Under the pieces are notes generated by a model, which saw only the letters and a list, made by a program, of their open reading frames with translations, ran no database searches and was not told the DNA's origin. From contig VBKY01000153.1 of the NCBI GenBank assembly GCA_005879255.1, positions 1 through 18,614 of the forward strand: 18,614 nt of DNA, read 5' to 3'. The translations under genes and the position numbers were made by a program. The DNA comes from Deltaproteobacteria bacterium (GTDB lineage: Bacteria > Desulfobacterota_B > Binatia > UBA9968). Shown here one piece after another: positions 1 through 6,543 of the stretch. Positions within the stretch are counted from its first letter, which is position 1. Each line of letters opens with the position of its first letter.

Positions 1-462
1 CACGCCGCCAAACTGAATTTCCTGATTGAACGACTCTTGCATGATGCGCCCGCGCGCCGTCATCGGCACAACACCCCGGGCATACACAGGAAAGTTGAGC
101 TCGCGCGCTTCATCGATGTCGCGGCAAGCGCCGTCGATGACGACGCCGCTCACACCTTTTAGTCTCGCGGAGAGCGCCAGCAGCCCGCCCCAACAGGAAA
201 ATTGCAACTGTCCGCCATTATCGATAACAATGATGTCGCCTGGCTTTGCCGCTTCGATGGGTGCTGTGCCGAGGTGCTGTGTTGGTTGCTGTAATCCGGC
301 GGGCTTGATTTTCATCGTCACCGCCCGCCCGACGATGCGGGGGCATTGCCAGAGCGGCCCGATCCCCCATGTCGCGCCTTTCAGCGTTAAGCTGTCCAAC
401 GCATCTGAAACCGCGCAGGTGTCGAGCTTCGCGAGTCTTTCGATAATCGCTTCGCGCGTCAT
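1..462 (-). CDS. RraA/HMG-CHA aldolase family protein (partial, C-terminus beyond window)
   Basis: The open frame runs from an ATG at 462 to the window edge (154 codons, no stop). Visible landmarks are KPGDIIVIDNGG (about residues 73-84), WGGLLALSAR (91-100) and DGACRDIDEAR (110-120). G93 followed by exactly 20 residues, then R114-D115-x2-E118, fits the G-x20-R-D-x2-E/D signature of the class II pyruvate aldolases that split 4-hydroxy-4-methyl-2-oxoglutarate or 4-carboxy-4-hydroxy-2-oxoadipate; the RNase E inhibitor RraA shares the fold but is not catalytic. The likely role is cytoplasmic cleavage at the end of protocatechuate 4,5-cleavage or a similar route. It lies 57 bp after the extradiol dioxygenase gene, probably in the same operon, which supports an aldolase role. 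The exact substrate cannot be read from the sequence. Confidence 0.88.
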   Translation of the reverse strand, partial: MTREAIIERLAKLDTCAVSDALDSLTLKGATWGIGPLWQCPRIVGRAVTMKIKPAGLQQPTQHLGTAPIEAAKPGDIIVIDNGGQLQFSCWGGLLALSARLKGVSGVVIDGACRDIDEARELNFPVYARGVVPMTARGRIMQESFNQEIQFGGV

Positions 463-519
463 TCAACCGCTCTTCACGGCTATGCTCTTGAAACCGAAAC
501 TCGAGACTCGGAACAATTC

Positions 520-1476
520 TTACTGCCAGTACGCGAACCCCATGCCGCAGCCGGTCGCCGCGGGCGAGCGATAGGTGGTCACGTATTCAAAATACTTCAG
601 TTCGCGGTCCTCCATTGCGCCCGCCAGAGCCACCCAATTGAGGATCTCTGAAGTCCCACCCCACAATCTTTCTCGTGGCAATCGAAACAACGTTTCAGGC
701 TTCTTATTCTTCAATCCGTCGATGGTCATCGCATCGATTTCCTCGTCGATAACCACGTGGCTCAGCCCGCCGGATGCCATGAGAGCCACGCGCTTGTCGC
801 TATTCCAGGACTCGATCGCTTTACGTACCGCCTGGCCGAAAGCATAGCATCGTTTGGGCGTCGGCTGATTCGGCGGATAGTACGTATTCACCATCACAGG
901 CACCATGGGCAGTCTGTTCCCAGGCAGCACGCGTCGGTAGAGAAAACTAAACGCGTGACCGACGCCGATTTCTTCGCGCAACTTGTTGCAGCGCGCGATG
1001 TCGAACTCGGCATCGACCAATGAACGAATCAAATGATTCGCCAAATCAGGCGCTGTCTCATATTCACTCGCCGTCTCCGCCCAGCCCTGGCGCTCCGCGT
1101 CCTTCCACCCCGAAGATCGTAGTTTGTTATCCTTGACGACAGGCAGCGACTTGCCGTGGTAGATGGCGAACGTCGGCATGTTCTCATCGTGGAATTGCTC
1201 GTGTTGATCGTCGCCGAAAACAACCACCACGTCGGCGTTAGCCTTCTGCAGGGCGTCGCCCAGATTTTTTACCCCTTTCAGACAAGCTTCATCACGCTCG
1301 CGAAACTTCTCCGGCGTAAGCTCCGCTGCTAGCCCCGACTTCGCCCGGCTGACCAGGGCTGGATAGTCGAGCCGTGGATCGGTCTCGTCCTTTTTTAACA
1401 GGTGAGCCCAATCCTTCGCGCGTATGCTCAATTGCGGGCTATGTGACGTCCCTATACCGATGACGATCTCTGCCAT
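520..1476 (-). CDS. Class III extradiol ring-cleavage dioxygenase, LigB-type
   Basis: This 318-residue protein has the LigB fold landmarks: GIGTSHSP with metal-ligand candidate His12, FGDDQHEQF (about 88-96) in place of the usual GNDH-like segment, GVGHAFSF with a candidate catalytic His174, and SGGLSH followed by VVIDEE (about 235-246), which supplies the acidic metal ligand. The C-terminus TYRSPAATGCGMGFAYWQ resembles protocatechuate 4,5-dioxygenase and gallate dioxygenase beta-type chains. Family members use Fe(II) and O2 to open catecholic rings next to the hydroxyls. No LigA-type alpha subunit is present in the window, so it is either a stand-alone enzyme or its partner lies elsewhere. 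GAGGG about 9 nt before the ATG is a plausible ribosome binding site. Its downstream neighbour is an aldolase of the same route. The substrate is not determined. Confidence 0.88.
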   Translation of the reverse strand: MAEIVIGIGTSHSPQLSIRAKDWAHLLKKDETDPRLDYPALVSRAKSGLAAELTPEKFRERDEACLKGVKNLGDALQKANADVVVVFGDDQHEQFHDENMPTFAIYHGKSLPVVKDNKLRSSGWKDAERQGWAETASEYETAPDLANHLIRSLVDAEFDIARCNKLREEIGVGHAFSFLYRRVLPGNRLPMVPVMVNTYYPPNQPTPKRCYAFGQAVRKAIESWNSDKRVALMASGGLSHVVIDEEIDAMTIDGLKNKKPETLFRLPRERLWGGTSEILNWVALAGAMEDRELKYFEYVTTYRSPAATGCGMGFAYWQ

Positions 1477-1536
1477 AATTGCGTCCCTCGCTTCGCTTTT
1501 AGATTTTGACGATCGCGAGCCAATGTTCTGAGTGAG

Positions 1537-1566
1537 TCTCTACCGGGAAATTGCCACTGGTGTCAA
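1537..1566 (-). promoter_or_regulatory. Possible internal sigma70-like promoter before the extradiol dioxygenase
   Basis: On the minus strand a perfect TTGACA (1561-1566) is followed, 18 nt later, by TAGAGA (1537-1542), a weak -10 match. It lies about 60 bp upstream of the dioxygenase ATG, in the 184-bp gap after the TctC-like gene, the longest spacer inside this operon. A direct repeat of GAAATTGCCA (near 1547 and 1581) brackets the -35 region and could be an operator. Only the -35 is strong, so this is tentative. Confidence 0.3.
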
Positions 1567-1660
1567 GTTGGCATCGAATAACAGAAATTGCCATCCGACG
1601 CTGTTGGAAACCCAGCATGCTACGCGTCGCCCGGCGCCGTATACTATCGATCATTTCGTC

Positions 1661-2698
1661 CTATTTCTTCTTTGGCAGCAGGATGTCTTTCAGTTGCGCC
1701 ACGGTTGCCGGCTTGAGCTCGTAAAGACTCGCCAAAGTCTTCGCGATTGCCGGTCCATCAACCGGATGGATGTCGAGTTGCGATCGATTTGCTTCGGCGA
1801 CGAGATCACGATCCTTTAACGCACTAATAAAGGCCCGCTGCAACAGTTCAAGCCGATCCTTGGCCATACCTGGCGGCAAGGAAAATGGAAATTGCACGAC
1901 GTGGACATTGTCCGCGACTTTCAGCAGTTCGCGCGCTTCCTCTGTCTTGGCGTACTCGATCGCCAAGGGAATACGCCGGTATTTGGCGTGGGATTTGAGC
2001 GACGCTTGTAAAACTGGCACAATTTTTTTGCTCTCGTAGGCCGCCCGCCAGACCGTTTCCACCGTTCCCCACGAGCCGCAATAGCCGTCGACCTCGCCAG
2101 ACTCGACGGCTAACCGGGCATCTGCGCCGCCTTTGTATCCGTCGATCACGTCTATCGGTAAGTGGAGCGCAGCCTTGAGCAGCTTGGGAATGTCCGATGT
2201 GCTCGTACCCGGGCCGATGGTGGAGATCTTTTGCGGTCGCTTGGCGTTGATCCAATCATCCATCTTGGTAATGCCGCTCTGCTGGTTAAACGTGCAAACC
2301 GTGTCGTACGGACTCGGAATACCAAGATAACCGAATTTACGGCCGTCGAACTGCGCCGCTTCATTGCCCATGATGTGCTGCAGCACCAACGGCGAAGCCC
2401 ATGCGCCGATCGTTAACCCGTCAGGCTTGACTCGGTTGTACAAGTGATTCGCAGCGATCATCCCGCCGGCGCCGGTCATGTTTTCGACGACTCTGGTCGG
2501 ATTACCGGGCAAGTATCGGCCGATGTAACGCGCGAGCACGCGAGCGTAGAGATCGAACGAGCCGCCCGGTGAATAGCCGACAACTATCGTCAGCGTCTTA
2601 TCCTTATAGAAATCCTGCGCCCCAATGGTTCGCTGATCGGCAGCGCCAAACACCACCAGTGCCGTGGCAATCACAGACAGCCTTTTCACTGTTCGCAT
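1661..2698 (-). CDS. TctC/Bug-type tripartite tricarboxylate transporter substrate-binding protein
   Basis: A secreted solute-binding protein of about 345 residues. The N-terminus (MRTVKRLSVIATALVVFG) is a signal peptide, with cleavage probably near GAQDF. The mature start (DKTLTIVVGYSPGGSFDLYAR), then NPTRVVENMTGAGGMIAANHLY and PDGLTIG, is the classic Bug pattern for binding an organic acid carboxylate. An ATG four codons upstream (2710) also exists, but GGAGGG lies between the two ATGs and would serve the second, so I start at 2698. It begins 18 bp after the thiamine-diphosphate decarboxylase beta gene. No TctA/TctB membrane partners are visible. Related proteins bind terephthalate, phthalate-like acids or dicarboxylates, so an aromatic acid ligand suits the neighbourhood but is inferred. 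Confidence 0.9.
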   Translation of the reverse strand: MRTVKRLSVIATALVVFGAADQRTIGAQDFYKDKTLTIVVGYSPGGSFDLYARVLARYIGRYLPGNPTRVVENMTGAGGMIAANHLYNRVKPDGLTIGAWASPLVLQHIMGNEAAQFDGRKFGYLGIPSPYDTVCTFNQQSGITKMDDWINAKRPQKISTIGPGTSTSDIPKLLKAALHLPIDVIDGYKGGADARLAVESGEVDGYCGSWGTVETVWRAAYESKKIVPVLQASLKSHAKYRRIPLAIEYAKTEEARELLKVADNVHVVQFPFSLPPGMAKDRLELLQRAFISALKDRDLVAEANRSQLDIHPVDGPAIAKTLASLYELKPATVAQLKDILLPKKK

Positions 2699-2716
2699 CC
2701 TTCCCTCCAAGATGAA

Positions 2717-3319
2717 TCAGCCCCGACCGACGAATGGAATCACTTTGCCCTCGGTCCGCTCCAAATAGCGCACGAACGTGTATTTGTTCTCCGCAAGATC
2801 GGTATTGGGCCGAGGAATCTCCCGGTGCATCAGACTCTCTTCGACTTTGCAGACGAAGAACGACAACTCATTTCGCCTCAGAGCTTCGATAGCGTTTTTT
2901 TTGAAGTCTTCGATGTCGCGAATCGTGTGCGCGTTGGTGATTCCCGCGCCGCGCGCTATCGCTGCCAAATCCGTGTTGCCGGAAGTGGCCGTGGGATAGC
3001 TTATGCGGCTGCCGCTGTAAACGCCGTTGTCGAAAACATAGATCACTAAATTCTTCGGCCTGAGGTTGCCGAGCGTCGCGAGGTTGAAGAGCGAAAGCAA
3101 CACGCTGCCATCCGAATCCAGCGCAATCACTTTGCGGTGCGGCAAAGCCAAAGCCAAGCCGGTCGCCACGCCGATGGCGCAGCCCATCATACCGACCAGT
3201 AAATTGCCTTCATGTCTCGACAAGTGGGACCACTCGATGCGCTGGCCGCTTTGGGAAGTCACGACCAACTGATCGGTCACCTTGGCCGCCAGCAATTCGA
3301 GACATTCGTGACGAATCAT
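2717..3319 (-). CDS. Thiamine-diphosphate-dependent decarboxylase, C-terminal (Pyr-phosphate-binding) half, ComE-like beta subunit
   Basis: This 200-residue protein is the ThDP diphosphate-binding domain alone. HEGNLLVGMMGCAIGVATGLALALP (positions about 36-60) matches the conserved start of the PP domain. D68-S-D-G71 followed about 26 residues later by D97-N98 is the metal/ThDP motif (GDG...NN), with S in place of the first G's partner. Sulfopyruvate decarboxylase (ComDE) and some phosphonopyruvate decarboxylases are split this way, and the adjoining gene supplies the other half. Its ATG overlaps the stop of that gene by 4 nt (ATGA), so the two are probably translationally coupled and form a heteromer. 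The 2-oxoacid substrate is unknown; in this context an aromatic or ring-fission 2-oxoacid is as plausible as sulfopyruvate. Confidence 0.87.
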   Translation of the reverse strand: MIRHECLELLAAKVTDQLVVTSQSGQRIEWSHLSRHEGNLLVGMMGCAIGVATGLALALPHRKVIALDSDGSVLLSLFNLATLGNLRPKNLVIYVFDNGVYSGSRISYPTATSGNTDLAAIARGAGITNAHTIRDIEDFKKNAIEALRRNELSFFVCKVEESLMHREIPRPNTDLAENKYTFVRYLERTEGKVIPFVGRG

Positions 3320-3822
3320 GAGGAAAACTCTCCGGCAAAGAGCAGCGCAAAAGGCCCGCGCAGCGAATTGGCAGCTCGCACCGCGTCATTTACTTTAACT
3401 TCGAGCTTCTCGCCGTCTTCGAGAATCATGTAGTCGATTCCCAATCCTTCGAGTACTGGAACCGTGTGTTTACCGATGGTGGCGTAAAGAAAGCTGTTGC
3501 GCTGATCGGCAACGCCGCCTAAATAGCCGACGACGAGGAGAAGCGGCACGCCAAGTTGCTTTCCGACCGTGAGCAGGCTGTAGCTGGAAACATAGATCCC
3601 GGTGTTTTCCATGTACACCGCAGCGCATTTTCCGCCGAGAGTCGCGCCGGCGGCGATCGTCACCGCCTCCTGCTCACTCGCTGCGGCAATTAACTCCATC
3701 TCCGGGTCGTCGCGGATCAGCGGCACGATTTGGCTTAAGCGAGTCTCGGGTAGGTACGTTACAAAGTTAATGCCGGCACTTTTGAGACCTTGAACGAGCC
3801 GTTTAGCAAGTTCATCTTTCAT
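3316..3822 (-). CDS. Thiamine-diphosphate-dependent decarboxylase, N-terminal (Pyr) half, ComD-like alpha subunit
   Basis: This 168-residue protein is the pyrimidine-binding half of a split ThDP enzyme. AAASEQEAVTIAAGATLGGK (about 46-65) corresponds to the family segment NEGEAVAIAAGA, where the Glu (E50) activates the cofactor. It is followed by AVYMENTGIYVSS (about 68-80) and a typical PLLLVVGYLGG strand. With the overlapping downstream gene it makes one complete 2-oxoacid decarboxylase of the ComDE/phosphonopyruvate decarboxylase type. An ATG start at 3822 sits after an AT-rich stretch with no strong Shine-Dalgarno sequence. The gene follows a spacer that holds short tandem repeats and a pseudogene fragment, so it may be the first gene of its own transcript or lie distal to the binding protein gene at 4190-5179. 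Confidence 0.85.
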   Translation of the reverse strand: MKDELAKRLVQGLKSAGINFVTYLPETRLSQIVPLIRDDPEMELIAAASEQEAVTIAAGATLGGKCAAVYMENTGIYVSSYSLLTVGKQLGVPLLLVVGYLGGVADQRNSFLYATIGKHTVPVLEGLGIDYMILEDGEKLEVKVNDAVRAANSLRGPFALLFAGEFSS

Positions 3823-3881
3823 AGAATGTAGAGTGAATTAGCAGGTAAAAGAACCAGTGGCAACGGGGTGTGGTTGGGATG

Positions 3882-3935
3882 CGTTCCAGTCGTTCAAATC
3901 GTTCAATCGCTTCGCTCCGTTCAAGTCGTTAAGGA
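3882..3935. repeat. Degenerate 9-bp micro-tandem array (CGTTCAANT units)
   Basis: Six consecutive 9-mers are in register: CGTTCCAGT, CGTTCAAAT, CGTTCAATC, GCTTCGCTC, CGTTCAAGT, CGTTAAGGA. Four of the six keep the CGTTC core. The array lies in the spacer between the ComD-like gene and the molybdopterin-subunit remnant and is not part of an open frame I would call. Confidence 0.65.
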
Positions 3936-3962
3936 GCAGACGCACAGGCAAAGATTCGCAGT

Positions 3963-4187
3963 TCAATTGCCCATTACTCCATCACTCCATTGCTCCCGTT
4001 CTGCGCGCAGCGCCCGCAGCACTTTTTCCGCCGCAATCGGCAAATCGTAGATTCGTACTCCCAGAGCGTCGTGCGCAGCATTGGCGACGGCGGCTGCCGC
4101 GATCAGCACCGGCGGTTCGCCGATGCTCATGCCGCCGTAGGGCCTGTTGCCGACGGGAAACTCTTGGCGATCACGAACGCGCCCGTG
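3963..4187 (-). pseudogene. C-terminal remnant of a xanthine dehydrogenase-type molybdopterin-binding subunit
   Basis: Reading the minus strand from about 4142, an uninterrupted frame gives PYGGMSIGEPPVLIAAAAV, then ANAAHDALGVRIYDLPI and AAEKVLRALRAE, ending at a TGA at 3963-3965. Conserved GEPP, ANA...A.GVR...LP and EKVLRAL are the hallmark C-terminus of XdhA/CoxL-type large subunits. No start codon or upstream domain is present: the preceding in-frame sequence belongs to the end of the binding protein gene, which stops at 4190. Just upstream, the neighbouring frame reads VTGAFVIAK (4187-4161); adding one G at about 4163 would join it to EFPVGNRPYGG, so the remnant itself probably carries a -1 frameshift. 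A deletion or rearrangement near 4187 seems to have removed the rest of a gene that is normally over 700 codons. Confidence 0.72.
3971..4002. repeat. Degenerate 8-bp micro-tandem array (CCATYRCT units)
   Basis: Four successive 8-mers are in register: CCATTACT, CCATCACT, CCATTGCT, CCCGTTCT. The array overlaps the last codons of the molybdopterin-subunit remnant, which explains its unconserved tail (QWSDGVMGN). Confidence 0.6.
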
Positions 4188-4189
4188 AC

Positions 4190-5179
4190 TTATCCCGGCG
4201 ATTCGCCCATTTCTTTTAGAATTTCCCGCATTAGACTGAAGTCAAAAACCTCGTCGGGAGACACTTCTCTCTTGAGATCGATATTGAGTTTCGTGCTCTG
4301 GATAACTTTTTCCAAGGCATCGCGAGGCGCCAGCAGGTTGCGCGTAAAGTTTGCGGCGGACGAGGCATAGCCTTGTTCGGCGACGCTCAACGGTGTGCGG
4401 CTCCATTTTTGTAGTATGTCGACGGCGCCTTTCCTGTCGTCCAGAATGAAGCGGTTCGCTTTTAACAATCCGCGGAGGACTCTCTTGACTTCGCCGCGGT
4501 GATTCTTGAGTTTCTGCTCGTGAAGGCCAAGGCCGTTGACGGGAAAAATCATAATGTCCCGCGTGCGCAACAAGCTTTTAAAGCCCCGCGACTCCGCGAC
4601 TTGATCGGATGGCGGAGACACCAAGGCAGCATCGACCAGACCGGATTCTAATTGGGCAAGTCTTCCGGAACCGCTCCCCGCGGCAACGAATTGAACGTCT
4701 TTATTCGGATTGAGTTTAAAGTGCTCTACAGTCAGTCGCGCTAGGATATCTGTCACCGATCCGAACGAGCTGATGGCGATCTTTTTTCCCTTCAAATCCG
4801 CGAAGCGGACAATTTTGGGATTGACCACAACGACATGATTTGGCCGTTCGATGAGAATTCCCGCGACCTTGATCGGCAGTCCGCGCAAGTTGCCCGTCAC
4901 GACCGACTGCAGAATGAGATTGTAATCGACGTTGCCTCCCGCCAACGCCGCTATCGAGACGTTGGCCGTGATCTGCACGAGCTCCGCATCGAGTCCTTCT
5001 TCTTTGAAAAATCCTTTGAATTTGGCCACCCCGCCGCTGAGAAATGACATATCGGGATTGGAAACCGCGATGGAAATTTTCTGCGCCTGAGCCGGCGTGA
5101 AATCTACTGCCCCGTTGACCAGCAATATGAAGCCGAATATTTGTTTTATGCGGCGAATCGCGTTGTCTCTTACTGCCAT
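4190..5179 (-). CDS. NMT1/THI5-like ABC-type substrate-binding protein
   Basis: This 329-residue protein is a periplasmic SsuA/THI5-like solute-binding protein. It has a signal peptide (positive MAVRDNAIRRIK, hydrophobic IFGFILLVNGAV, cleavage near AQA-QK), then KISIAVSNPD, FFKEEGLDAELVQ, a GGNVDYN segment (about 87-93), DLKGKKIAISSFGS and a LESGLVDAALVSPPS segment typical of the two-lobed fold. The start at 5179 has only a distant GGAGAG. It is the first gene on the minus side of the divergent 5180-5445 region and may lead the catabolic operon below it. No ABC permease or ATPase is nearby. The ligand cannot be told. Its last codons lie directly against the pseudogene junction, so the original 3' end may have been altered. 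Confidence 0.88.
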   Translation of the reverse strand: MAVRDNAIRRIKQIFGFILLVNGAVDFTPAQAQKISIAVSNPDMSFLSGGVAKFKGFFKEEGLDAELVQITANVSIAALAGGNVDYNLILQSVVTGNLRGLPIKVAGILIERPNHVVVVNPKIVRFADLKGKKIAISSFGSVTDILARLTVEHFKLNPNKDVQFVAAGSGSGRLAQLESGLVDAALVSPPSDQVAESRGFKSLLRTRDIMIFPVNGLGLHEQKLKNHRGEVKRVLRGLLKANRFILDDRKGAVDILQKWSRTPLSVAEQGYASSAANFTRNLLAPRDALEKVIQSTKLNIDLKREVSPDEVFDFSLMREILKEMGESPG

Positions 5180-5223
5180 TTTCTAGATCGTGAACTCTCC
5201 GGGAAACAACAACATGTCACATC

Positions 5224-5237
5224 TTGATTTCAGTCAA
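5224..5237. promoter_or_regulatory. Possible operator: 14-bp palindrome TTGA-N6-TCAA
   Basis: TTGATTTCAGTCAA is an interrupted palindrome (TTGA/TCAA arms, 6-nt centre), about 45 bp upstream of the minus-strand binding protein gene and in the AT-rich divergent spacer. Its size and position suit a transcription factor half-site pair, but no regulator gene is in the window, and a palindrome this short can arise by chance. Confidence 0.25.
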
Positions 5238-5285
5238 CGATTTTTTGGTCAAGCATATTTAAAGCAGTAACCAAAACATTTCAAA

Positions 5286-5315
5286 TTGACACGTTCTTTA
5301 ATGCCAACATATGAT
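5286..5315 (+). promoter_or_regulatory. Sigma70-like promoter for the bicupin/binding-protein pair
   Basis: A perfect TTGACA (5286-5291), an 18-nt spacer and TATGAT (5310-5315, five of six consensus) stand in an AT-rich part of the divergent spacer. Transcription would begin near 5322 and leave a leader of about 120 nt before the cupin ATG at 5446. This is the best promoter match I see in the window. Confidence 0.6.
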
Positions 5316-5445
5316 CACAATTATTTTAATGATTAATCCATTGCAACAAGAGCAAGATATACGTAAGCGCGCTGCGAAAGAACGCGAAATCCCGGTTCGT
5401 AAATGGCTTGTGCTTTGCCAGAAAGTTTTTCGATAGGAGATAAAA

Positions 5446-6540
5446 ATGGCACATGAAGCGGCCTACATGGAAGCAATCTACGGCGAAAAAACCTCTTTCG
5501 ATCAATTCTTGCAGTGGGAAGAGCTTCCGGTGACGAGAAATTTCGTCATCGACGACATACGGACGATCGAGGTCGCTCCGTGGCATCGGCGCGGCGGGCT
5601 CGGTTGCTACATCATCGTGGGGCATCCCAAGGATCCGCCTAACGCGGCGGCGTATGTCTGCGAGATTCCCCCGCGACAGAGTTTGCAGCCGCAGAAACAG
5701 ATGTTCGAGGAGATGATCTACGTCCTGAAAGGACGCGGTGCCACCAGCGTCTGGCTCGACAACGGTAAAAAGCAGACTTTCGAATGGCAGGAACGCTCGC
5801 TGTTTTCCATACCGATCAACGCCTGGCATCAGCATTTTAATGGGCAAGGAAGCGAGTCGGCGCGTTTTGTCGGATATACCAACGCACCGATGGTTTTCAA
5901 CTTGTACCATAGTTACGACTTCGTCTTTAACAACAATTATCAGTTCCTGGACCGCTATCGCGGCGAGGAAGACTATTTCAGCGGCAAGGGAGTGGCGGTT
6001 CCCGACAAGCGGGTCTGGGACACGAGCTTTATTGCCGATATTGAAAAGCTCCAATTTCACGACTGGACGCGCAAAGGACCCGGAGCAACCAACGTCGAGC
6101 TCGAATTCTGCGACAATATTATTTCCGCGCACATCACCCGTTCGCCGGTCGGCGCCTACAAGAAGGCGCACCGCCACGGTCCCGGCGCCGATATCCTGGT
6201 GCTCGAGGGCGAGGGTTATTCCCTCATGTGGCCGGAGGGAAGCGAGATGGAAAAATATGATTGGGGAACGGGGAGCATGATTTCGCCGCCACATATGTGG
6301 TTTCATCAGCATTTCAATACGGCAAAAGAACCGCTCAAGATGCTGGCATTTAAACCTTTCGGTCAGAAGTTTCGCATTAGCCCGGACTATGAGAAATTGT
6401 TCGTCAGCACCGCCGCGGGCGGCCATCTGATCGAGTTTGAATATGAAGACCCGAGAGTGCGGCAAATATTTGTCGACGAGCTCAGGAAGAGGAACATCCC
6501 TTTCAATATGCCTCCCGTTACTTACCGAAATAGAGGATGA
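5446..6540 (+). CDS. Bicupin domain protein (gentisate 1,2-dioxygenase-like fold)
   Basis: This 364-residue protein holds two cupin barrels. Barrel 1 (about 70-145) keeps the architecture PPRQSLQPQKQMFEEMIYVLKGRG ... SIPINAWHQHFN, but the usual HxH metal pair is replaced by Q81-x-Q83; only E88/E89 and H128/H130 remain. Barrel 2 (about 230-305) has AHRHGPGADILVLEGEG with H242 and H244, and PPHMWFHQHFN with H287/H289, so metal binding is likely there. Length and two-barrel layout resemble gentisate or 1-hydroxy-2-naphthoate dioxygenases, but the exact reaction is not established and a non-enzymatic or sensing role is possible. AGGAG lies 6-7 nt before the ATG. The binding-protein gene downstream starts 3 nt after the stop, so the two form an operon. 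A longer frame on the opposite strand (5326-6465) is a shadow. Confidence 0.85.
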   Translation: MAHEAAYMEAIYGEKTSFDQFLQWEELPVTRNFVIDDIRTIEVAPWHRRGGLGCYIIVGHPKDPPNAAAYVCEIPPRQSLQPQKQMFEEMIYVLKGRGATSVWLDNGKKQTFEWQERSLFSIPINAWHQHFNGQGSESARFVGYTNAPMVFNLYHSYDFVFNNNYQFLDRYRGEEDYFSGKGVAVPDKRVWDTSFIADIEKLQFHDWTRKGPGATNVELEFCDNIISAHITRSPVGAYKKAHRHGPGADILVLEGEGYSLMWPEGSEMEKYDWGTGSMISPPHMWFHQHFNTAKEPLKMLAFKPFGQKFRISPDYEKLFVSTAAGGHLIEFEYEDPRVRQIFVDELRKRNIPFNMPPVTYRNRG

Positions 6541-6543
6541 TCT

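Noticed and set aside
26..574. 182-codon plus-strand open frame at the window edge
   Set aside because: It is antisense to the aldolase-type gene, whose minus-strand reading is open to the edge and shows the G-x20-R-D motif.
3882..4002. Possible CRISPR array
   Set aside because: The periodic units are only 8-9 bp with no unique spacers, so they are micro-tandem repeats, not CRISPR.
5326..6465. 379-codon open frame on the minus strand
   Set aside because: It is antisense to the bicupin, shows no recognised domain or ribosome site, and the plus-strand frame has clear cupin motifs and a Shine-Dalgarno sequence.
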